Below, in pieces: positions 58,072 to 64,000 of a stretch of DNA of 64,000 nt. The first letter of the stretch is position 1. The number at the start of each line of letters is the position of its first letter. The DNA is from Paenibacillus_V sp046244365 (GTDB lineage Bacteria; Bacillota; Bacilli; Paenibacillales; NBRC-103111), in the NCBI RefSeq assembly GCF_046244365.1, contig NZ_CP176395.1:6262001-6326000 (forward strand), in the 5' to 3' direction. A program made the translations under genes and the position numbers. The notes below the pieces were generated by a model. It saw nothing but the letters and a program-made list of their open reading frames with translations. It had not been told where the DNA came from and did not search any database.

Positions 58072-58848
58072 TTAATGATTCAAATATTCCGGAACAGCTA
58101 CACTTAGAACGATTCTGCCGTTAGGCGTATTGATATAAGCAGGCTCATGACCGGGAAATTGAAAAGCCCTGACCCTGTTCCATGCGGCTTGCTCAGAAAT
58201 CCCCAAATGCAGTTCCTTATATTGGAGCGCTTCCTTATACGTATAGGTCTTGCTCGCACCGCCGATTCTATTTAAGATTTCAACTTGAGGTTCTGCTATA
58301 AGCGAGCCGTCAACGATACCGTCAAAGTATTGTTTGATCATTCTTAACCCCCTCTTATTGCACTGTCTAAACAAAGTGTAAACCGTATCCTCCGCAGCGA
58401 TCGGAAACCGTTCCACCGCCAGAAGATCTCCGGAATCCACGCCGGTATCCATCCAGTGAAGGCTAACCCCGAAATCTTCGCGATTTTCAATGATCGCCAT
58501 CACGTTGCACATCGCACCGCGCATTTCCGGCAGCGGGGCCCCATGAAGATTAACGACGCCAAGACGAAAACGCTCCAGATGCGGCTTGCGTAAAATTTGA
58601 TGGAAGCGAAGGCTCAATCCGATATCCGCTTCCACAGCCAACAGATCGTCAAGCGTCAGTGTGGGCACACCATACGCAGGTGCAACTTCACGCATATCCC
58701 TGTCGCCAATCGTTACCCGCCAAGCTGATGGTGGTTCGTTGCTGCAAACAACACCAATCACCTCTACATGCTCAAGCGATAACAACCATTCCAAGCACTC
58801 CACCGCAACCCCTATGCTGCCGAATAAAACAACTCTTGTTTTAGCCAA
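58072..58848 (-). CDS. Formyltransferase for a nucleotide-linked amino sugar or similar
   Basis: 258 residues from a TTG at 58848, six to seven bases after GGGGGGG. KTRVVLFGSIGVAVECLEWL is a Rossmann-type start. VVNLHGAPLPEMRGAMCN holds the catalytic Asn and His of 10-formyltetrahydrofolate-dependent formyltransferases. LHWMDTGVDSGDLLA supplies the catalytic Asp. This is the Fmt/PurN fold, without the Fmt anticodon domain. Together with the DegT-family aminotransferase 4 kb upstream, it suggests a 4-formamido-4,6-dideoxy sugar as product, by analogy with known pathways. First gene of the three-gene operon. Confidence 0.85.
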   Translation of the reverse strand: MAKTRVVLFGSIGVAVECLEWLLSLEHVEVIGVVCSNEPPSAWRVTIGDRDMREVAPAYGVPTLTLDDLLAVEADIGLSLRFHQILRKPHLERFRLGVVNLHGAPLPEMRGAMCNVMAIIENREDFGVSLHWMDTGVDSGDLLAVERFPIAAEDTVYTLFRQCNKRGLRMIKQYFDGIVDGSLIAEPQVEILNRIGGASKTYTYKEALQYKELHLGISEQAAWNRVRAFQFPGHEPAYINTPNGRIVLSVAVPEYLNH

Positions 58849-58901
58849 TTACAACCCCCCCTATCACGTTTCTAACATTATCTCGAAGAGTAGTATTCAA
58901 T

Positions 58902-58944
58902 AAAAAACGCAGCCGGTATCCCGCATAGGATACCTGACCGCGTT
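58902..58944 (-). terminator. Terminator of the beta-helix operon
   Basis: aacgc/gcgtt outer pairs and a perfect ggtatcc/ggatacc inner stem enclose a 6-base loop. In the minus-strand reading it is followed by TTTTTTATTG. It separates the beta-helix genes from the formyltransferase operon, whose own promoter I could not find. Confidence 0.75.
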
Positions 58945-58958
58945 GTGCTTTCCTATAT

Positions 58959-60893
58959 TCAATCGAATTGTACCATGAGATCAATGGATACGTTCTGAAC
59001 TGTACTGGAACTGCTTACACGCAACAAAAGCCGATCTCCGGCGTTAAATGCAAGAGGAGTAGTCAAATCGTAAGCTTTGGCCGTTGATTCGCCACCCACA
59101 AACGTACCGCGATCGCTGCCATTAATAAGCGCTTTATATTTATAAGAGCCGCCGTTGGCCGGAGCATTTGTATAGGCGCCGTAACTGGTGATCCTGCCGG
59201 CTTTAGGCATAACATATTCCACCACGGCTCCGGCATTCCTCTTCATATCCAAAGAAAGCGTACTTGCTCTTGGTACATTGTCCAAATAGAACGATACCAT
59301 TGCTTTTGGCTTTGTAAGGGCGGACCAGCCCGTTTTGCCGGTTCCGGTTTCTTTAACGTATATTGCACCCGAACTGCCATCTGTCCGCATCGCAAGGCTT
59401 CCTACGGGAGCGGTTACGTTTCCTTCCGGAGTATCCTTGCATAAATAGACCGCGGCGAGATTGGTTCCCCCTCCTAAACGCAGTCGCTCCTTAAAATTAC
59501 CGCTTGTCGTCCCCCATTCCGCAATGTTTTGAGGATTGTTAATGGAGCCGACTCGCGTTCCATCCATGGCCGCTTCAGTAGAAAATTCAAAAATCCGCTT
59601 CGCTTTGCTGCTTCTGTTGTCCGTTACGGTTATCGTATCGATATCCAAAATGGATTTATTCGTATTGTAGGTGGAAACCAGAATGACTTGATTGGAAGAG
59701 GAGTCAACGCACTGCATCTCATTAATTTTCACTATATGAGGAGCCGTTGCGTAAATGTTGATTGCCTGATCCTTGAGCTGTTGTGTCTCATAGTGGCCGA
59801 TATGAACGTCAGCGCCCCATGCGGTAATTCCGCCCCCGAGCGGCCTAGAAACGGTCAAGGATTTTATCGAAACGCTAGGCTTCTCACCGGCGCTCGCCCG
59901 TAAATCTAAAGCCATGCCGATACCGCCTTCTATAAAGGCTGTTGAGGCTTCCAATACGCCGCCATAAAGCATTTGAACGCCAAGATTGGATAAATTGTCC
60001 AAGGTCCGTATCGTTAATTCGCTCACGCGCAGTGTGACCGCATACATCTGCAATGCCGGCGAATTTCCGTCCACCGTTGACGAGGCTCCGATCGTTGTGA
60101 CGTCAAAAGTACCCACATCTAAAACCCATTTTTCCGCAAAATCTCGCGTCATTCCTACGGTAAAATCGTTTCCGGTTCCATACGTGGAAAGGTAGTCGAA
60201 TCGTTGAGAAAAGGTTTTCCTACCCGTATAATTGTCCGGCTCTACATCCAAAGAATTTGCACCTTTAAAATCGGGAGCGCCTCCGCGAGAATTGTCTAGA
60301 ATCGCAGTTTGAACATGCAGCTTATCGACATAATGAAGGACGAAATTTTTTCTGCCGGCGGTTACACCCCGAAATGTGCCGATATCGATATTCGTCGAGG
60401 GTGCTGCTTCCGTACCGCCCACAAATATGTTATCACCGTACGCATCATGCGAATAGGCGGATTCAATCGACACGTTGTTGGCAGAGTAAAGAAATATGCC
60501 GGCCATATGCTCGTTTCCAGCCTTTACAGTGGAACATCTCCCATCGACTTCAACCAATCCCTGGATTTGAACATTCGATACATTATTCAGTACAAGCACT
60601 CTAGTCCATTCAGGAGCATTATTCATTAGCTTTAATACGGCCCCAGGTTGAAAGTAAAGCTTGGCGTTTGATGGTATTCTTAAACACCACCAATCACTTG
60701 AAGAACTTTCCCGCGCTTTCTTGGGGCTAACCAAATATGTTTTGGCCGGAAAATAGACTGTTTTTCCTTCAGCCGTTGCTGTATCGATTGCATTTTGAAT
60801 CTTCACCGTATCGTCCGTCGTTCCGTTACCGACAGCCCCTTGATTCAAGACATTCACCATATTGAGAAATGAAACGATCGTTGTGATACTCAC
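58959..60893 (-). CDS. Right-handed beta-helix protein (pectate-lyase superfamily), soluble copy
   Basis: 644 residues from GTG 60893 with GGGAGG seven bases upstream. VNVLNQGAVGNGTTDDTVKIQNAID is the opening of the pectate-lyase superfamily (GH28-like) helix. VYFPAKTYLVSPKKA and VEVDGRCSTVKAGNEHMAGI continue it. Residues 15-480 align with the next gene upstream, with long blocks such as AYSHDAYGDNIFVGG and YGTGNDFTVG kept. The last 160 residues, from about 485, form an extra beta-sandwich-like domain (KPKAMVSFYLDNVPRASTLS ... VSIDLMVQFD) absent from the sister. No signal peptide is visible. It may bind, cleave or epimerise a polysaccharide; catalytic residues are uncertain. Confidence 0.8.
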   Translation of the reverse strand: MSITTIVSFLNMVNVLNQGAVGNGTTDDTVKIQNAIDTATAEGKTVYFPAKTYLVSPKKARESSSSDWWCLRIPSNAKLYFQPGAVLKLMNNAPEWTRVLVLNNVSNVQIQGLVEVDGRCSTVKAGNEHMAGIFLYSANNVSIESAYSHDAYGDNIFVGGTEAAPSTNIDIGTFRGVTAGRKNFVLHYVDKLHVQTAILDNSRGGAPDFKGANSLDVEPDNYTGRKTFSQRFDYLSTYGTGNDFTVGMTRDFAEKWVLDVGTFDVTTIGASSTVDGNSPALQMYAVTLRVSELTIRTLDNLSNLGVQMLYGGVLEASTAFIEGGIGMALDLRASAGEKPSVSIKSLTVSRPLGGGITAWGADVHIGHYETQQLKDQAINIYATAPHIVKINEMQCVDSSSNQVILVSTYNTNKSILDIDTITVTDNRSSKAKRIFEFSTEAAMDGTRVGSINNPQNIAEWGTTSGNFKERLRLGGGTNLAAVYLCKDTPEGNVTAPVGSLAMRTDGSSGAIYVKETGTGKTGWSALTKPKAMVSFYLDNVPRASTLSLDMKRNAGAVVEYVMPKAGRITSYGAYTNAPANGGSYKYKALINGSDRGTFVGGESTAKAYDLTTPLAFNAGDRLLLRVSSSSTVQNVSIDLMVQFD

Positions 60894-61051
60894 AAGCTTC
60901 CCTCCCTATCATGGCCTCTTTCAAGCTACTTACCAAATAATAGCTTGAATTTCACACCATCATATTCAACTATTGGGAAAATTGTGTCTGTAAATCTAAT
61001 AAACGGGCCGCAATTAGCGTACGACTTCGATAGACAACGATAGCTTTATTT

Positions 61052-62578
61052 TCACCTCACCGTGTATTCAGTAATATTGTTGGGATTGTATATTTTACCG
61101 ATACGCGTATCGGACTTGGCTGCTTCCGAACCGAATTCCAGGATATGACCAACCTTTTTGGTACGGCTGTCCATTACCAGCAATGTTCCGATATCCAATC
61201 GGGTTTTGTTGTCCTCGTATTTGGCTACATACAAGGATTGTTCGGCTCCTGAATCAACGATTTTAGCATTTTTAATAGAAACCGAATGCTCCGTCGTTCC
61301 ATAAAGGTCGAGAGCTTTGCCCATAAGCCTTTTTACTTCGAAATGATCGATCGATACATCAGCCCCCCAAGCCCTTATCCCGCCTCCAAGAGGTCTGTCC
61401 ACCTTCAGCGTGCCTATTTCCACCTTCGGCTTCTTATCATTGGATTGGGAATGAAGGTCTAGCGCCATCCCTCTACCGCCTTCGATCTGTGCATTTCTGA
61501 TTTCGAGGACGCCGCCATAGATCATTTTCACACCTTTATTGGCATTATCGTCCTTGGAGACGAGCGTGAATTTATCAATAATCAATGTAATGGCATACAT
61601 TAGCAAGGATGAAGTATCGCCATCAACGTCTTTCTCAATTCCAACGGTATAGCTGGTGAAATTGCCGACTTTGACCACCCACTTCTCAGCAAGCGCCCGC
61701 TCCGTACCGACCGTGAAATCATTTCCGGTACCGTAAGTCGTCAAGTTATCTATCCACTGTTTGAACGAGCGGCTGCCCTTGAATGCGTCCGGCTCAACGT
61801 CCAAGGAGTTACTTCCTTTAAAATTCGGCGCTCCGCCCAGCGAATTGTCAAGAACCGCCGTACCTACGTGCAAATTGTCAACATAATGGATGACCATATT
61901 CTTCCTGCCCGCCGTTGTTCCCTTAAAATAACGAATAGCCACTTGCTCGGAAGGTTCTTCCTCCGTCCCGCCGACAAATAAATTATCTCCATAGCTATCA
62001 TGCGAATAGGCGGACTCCATAGATATTTTGGTCGACGAGAAAATGAAGATGCCAGCCATATGCTCGTTACCTGCTTTAACCGTACCGCTTCTTCCGTCTA
62101 TCTCTACATGCCCCATTAAGTTGACATTGTTCACACGGTTCATCACCAGAATTCTTGTCGTTGCTGGCGCGTTGTCGATCACCTTCAGGACAGCCCCCGG
62201 CTGAAACCGAATAGATGCATTAGACGGTATCGTTAAGCACCACCAGTCATTAGACGCCCCGTTCCTTGCTTTCTTCGGACTAACTAAGTAAGTTTTGGCT
62301 GGAAAATACACCGTTATCCCGACGGCAGCCGCTTTATCAATCGTTCGCTGAAGATTTACGGTATCATCCGTAATTCCGTCCCCAAGTGCCCCTTCCGATA
62401 AAACATTCACATGATTCGAAAGATCGCCTTCTTCGACAGTTAAAGGAAACATGTCTCGATTGATAGACGGCAGCGGGACGGGAGAAGACGGTTTGTTCCA
62501 TAAATAGAGCGAGAGAACGATGACGATCATAAGGCAACAAGCAATCACAATGAGGACGAGCTTCCTAATGGTCGTCAC
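61052..62578 (-). CDS. Right-handed beta-helix protein, membrane-anchored copy
   Basis: 508 residues from GTG 62578, nine bases after GAGGAG; a TTG three codons earlier touches the ribosome site. Helix LVLIVIACCLMIVIVLSLYL at residues 7-26 acts as a signal anchor, so the beta-helix faces outside. It starts HVNVLSEGALGDGITDDTV and runs parallel to the soluble copy through GHILEFGSEAAKSDTRIGKI. It lacks the C-terminal sandwich domain. The same-strand arrangement (aminotransferase, small ORF, anchored copy, soluble copy) implies one transcript. A polysaccharide-modifying or -organising role at the surface is inferred. The gap of 158 bases to the soluble copy has no clear promoter. Confidence 0.8.
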   Translation of the reverse strand: MTTIRKLVLIVIACCLMIVIVLSLYLWNKPSSPVPLPSINRDMFPLTVEEGDLSNHVNVLSEGALGDGITDDTVNLQRTIDKAAAVGITVYFPAKTYLVSPKKARNGASNDWWCLTIPSNASIRFQPGAVLKVIDNAPATTRILVMNRVNNVNLMGHVEIDGRSGTVKAGNEHMAGIFIFSSTKISMESAYSHDSYGDNLFVGGTEEEPSEQVAIRYFKGTTAGRKNMVIHYVDNLHVGTAVLDNSLGGAPNFKGSNSLDVEPDAFKGSRSFKQWIDNLTTYGTGNDFTVGTERALAEKWVVKVGNFTSYTVGIEKDVDGDTSSLLMYAITLIIDKFTLVSKDDNANKGVKMIYGGVLEIRNAQIEGGRGMALDLHSQSNDKKPKVEIGTLKVDRPLGGGIRAWGADVSIDHFEVKRLMGKALDLYGTTEHSVSIKNAKIVDSGAEQSLYVAKYEDNKTRLDIGTLLVMDSRTKKVGHILEFGSEAAKSDTRIGKIYNPNNITEYTVR

Positions 62579-62622
62579 CTTTGACAACTCCTCGAATATT
62601 CCTAGTTATAGTCTGAACTTAC

Positions 62623-62781
62623 CTAGCCCTCTTTTCCACAGGCCACATATTTCAGAAAGATTTGTTTTAAATCGTTAATATAAGATTGAACCGTATGATC
62701 GGTCGAAGCGTGCGCCGTCACATTATCTATGAAACGGGCGAGCTCCTCCGTCAATTGCTTCGATTCCTTTTTACCGTTCAT
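62623..62781 (-). CDS. 52-residue ORF coupled to the aminotransferase gene
   Basis: I translated this by hand: it starts at an ATG directly after the aminotransferase stop (TGAATG), with AAGGTGAT before it. The protein, MNGKKESKQLTEELARFIDN then VTAHASTDHTVQSYINDLKQ to KYVACGKEG, looks like two amphipathic helices and has one cysteine. It is too short to name a family. Tight coupling to an aminotransferase suggests it is genuine and helps that enzyme or the beta-helix proteins. It could be a degenerate gene end, but the frame is clean. Confidence 0.5.
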   Translation of the reverse strand: MNGKKESKQLTEELARFIDNVTAHASTDHTVQSYINDLKQIFLKYVACGKEG

Positions 62782-63972
62782 TCAGATCACCTTAGGAGGC
62801 AACAAGTATCGGCTGTTTGCCGCCTGGAGTAAATTGTTGACGACGCCAACAACCCTCTCCTGTTCATCTTTCTTAAGATCGGAGCCCGAAGGCAAGCACA
62901 ACCCATTCTCGAACAATTTATCAGAGACGCTTTCCCCAATCTCATGGGGATAGTACGAACATCCCTGAAATAGAGGCTGCAAATGCAGCGGCTTCCAAAC
63001 CGGCCTGGCTTCGATTTGATGAATCGCCAGTTCTTCAATGATGTGCGCGCTCGTTACCCCGGTCTCCTTCCCATCTACAAGCAGTGTCGTTAACCACCTC
63101 GTAGAGCGGCCGAAGTCTGCCTCCGGCATAAATGCAAAAGCGGATACGTTATGCCATGCTTCCGTATATTGGGCGAATACTTGGCGTCGAGCACGTACCC
63201 TATCTTCCAGCACTTGAAGCTGACCTCTTCCTATTCCCGCCAGAATATTACTCATCCTGTAGTTAAACCCGAGCTCGGAATGCTGATAATGCCGGGCTGC
63301 ATCTCTAGCTTGAGTAGCCCAGAAACGCGCTTTCTCCAAAGCCGCCTTATCGTCGGATACGAGCATGCCTCCACCCGAAGTCGTAATGATTTTATTACCG
63401 TTAAAGGAATAAATGCCGAAAGTACCGAGCGTCCCGCTAGCCTTTCCCCGATATGTCGCTCCAAGCGATTCGGCGGCATCTTCGATGACCGGTACGCCGT
63501 AATGATTGCAAATATGTAAAATCGGATCCATGTCCGCGCTCTGCCCATAAAGATTGACGACAACGACGGCTTTGGGAAGCCGCTTGGCTGATTCAGCTTC
63601 TTCAAAAGCACGTTTAAGCGCCTGTGGAGACATGTTCCACGAATGCGGCTCGGAGTCAATAAAAACAGGCTGCGCACCCTGATATAAAATCGGATTCGCG
63701 CTGGCGACGAACGTTAACGTCGAACAAAAAACAAGGTCGCCTTCCCCTACGCCAGTTAATTTCATCGCCATATGGAGAGCTGCAGTCCCCGAGCTCAACG
63801 CTACAGCTCCGGCAGCTCCGACATACCGGGCTACTTCCTTCTCAAACTCATCTACATTCGGTCCGATCGGTGCGATCCAATTTGTCTCGAAAGCTTCTTC
63901 GACATACTTCTTTTCCTGCATGCCCATATGCGGAGGAGATAAATAAATCCTATTTTTTAAACTGAGATTCAT
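62782..63972 (-). CDS. DegT/DnrJ/EryC1-family sugar aminotransferase (PglE-like)
   Basis: 396 residues from ATG 63972, the first Met after GGGAG; an ATG at 63996 is in frame but precedes the ribosome site. RIYLSPPHMGMQEKKYVEEA and FETNWIAPIGPNVDEFE are typical of PglE/WeeJ-type enzymes. LSSGTAALHMAM is the PLP phosphate-binding segment, VIEDAAESLGATYRGK holds the conserved Asp, and SFNGNKIITTSGGGM the PLP lysine. It would aminate a nucleotide-4-keto-6-deoxy sugar with glutamate. A 4,6-dehydratase for this locus is not in the window unless the gene at 15196 serves both, or lies to the right of 64000. Confidence 0.9.
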   Translation of the reverse strand: MNLSLKNRIYLSPPHMGMQEKKYVEEAFETNWIAPIGPNVDEFEKEVARYVGAAGAVALSSGTAALHMAMKLTGVGEGDLVFCSTLTFVASANPILYQGAQPVFIDSEPHSWNMSPQALKRAFEEAESAKRLPKAVVVVNLYGQSADMDPILHICNHYGVPVIEDAAESLGATYRGKASGTLGTFGIYSFNGNKIITTSGGGMLVSDDKAALEKARFWATQARDAARHYQHSELGFNYRMSNILAGIGRGQLQVLEDRVRARRQVFAQYTEAWHNVSAFAFMPEADFGRSTRWLTTLLVDGKETGVTSAHIIEELAIHQIEARPVWKPLHLQPLFQGCSYYPHEIGESVSDKLFENGLCLPSGSDLKKDEQERVVGVVNNLLQAANSRYLLPPKVI

Positions 63973-64000
63973 TGTGCACCGACACTCCCTCATCATATAT

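Noticed and set aside
58959..62578. Phage tailspike genes
   Set aside because: The beta-helix fold is shared with tailspikes, but no structural, lysis or integrase genes are present, and one copy has a membrane anchor.

Overview
The window looks like an endospore-forming Paenibacillaceae chromosome (Paenibacillus/Cohnella type). The reasons are a complete GerA/GerB/GerC-type germination operon, YheC/YheD and CotSA-like coat proteins, CgeB-like glycosyltransferases, many ATG/GTG/TTG starts behind strong AGGAGG-type ribosome sites, moderate-to-high GC, and intergenic AGCGGAACG repeats. No rRNA, tRNA, CRISPR array, transposase or phage module was seen.

Layout. 1-8.8 kb: the end of a glycosyltransferase gene at the left edge, three small paralogous helical proteins, and five paralogous seven-bladed YVTN/YncE-type beta-propeller proteins (four on the minus strand, one divergent). 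8.8-23.7 kb: one long minus-strand run of fifteen genes that makes and transfers sugars. It holds a nucleotidyltransferase, a UDP-GlcNAc 4,6-dehydratase / RmlD-like reductase / 2-epimerase trio, two further SDR enzymes, several GT2/GT4 enzymes, two CgeB-like proteins and a methyltransferase. 24.0-30.0 kb: a 1988-residue protein with an ERQ-rich charged helix, about 150 near-perfect decapeptides and a small C-terminal domain. 30.4-33.0 kb: a CotSA-like glycosyltransferase and a YheC/D ATP-grasp protein. I infer that 0-33 kb is a spore-surface fibre and glycan locus. Several of its units carry upstream sequences matching the mother-cell sigma-K pattern (AC-N16/17-CATAnnnTA).

33-43 kb: an ABC importer operon (lipoprotein binding protein, ATPase, fused permease, membrane-anchored second binding protein, PP2C-like protein) next to a YesM/YesN-type two-component system. 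The gap between them holds a 130-base palindrome and Paenibacillus-type repeats. 43.2-44.1 kb: a DUF421/YetF membrane protein.

44.1-47.8 kb: a ComQXP-type quorum-sensing module. ComP-like kinase and ComQ-like prenyltransferase genes run left. A 60-residue ComX-like precursor ending in GGQWV is transcribed divergently, with its own -10 box and terminator. 47.8-50.3 kb: a zinc-finger protein of unknown role, then a flavodoxin, a small ORF and a PchR-type AraC regulator, with two Fur-like boxes. 50.3-54.5 kb: the germinant-receptor operon, led by a small two-helix membrane protein. 54.6-55.7 kb: a globin-coupled chemoreceptor-like protein.

55.9-64 kb: a second glycan-type locus with a nucleotidyltransferase-fold protein, a FemAB/GNAT-like enzyme, a formyltransferase, two paralogous beta-helix proteins (one membrane-anchored), a coupled 52-residue ORF and a DegT-family sugar aminotransferase. 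Functions rest on recognised motifs and neighbourhood. Substrates are inferred.
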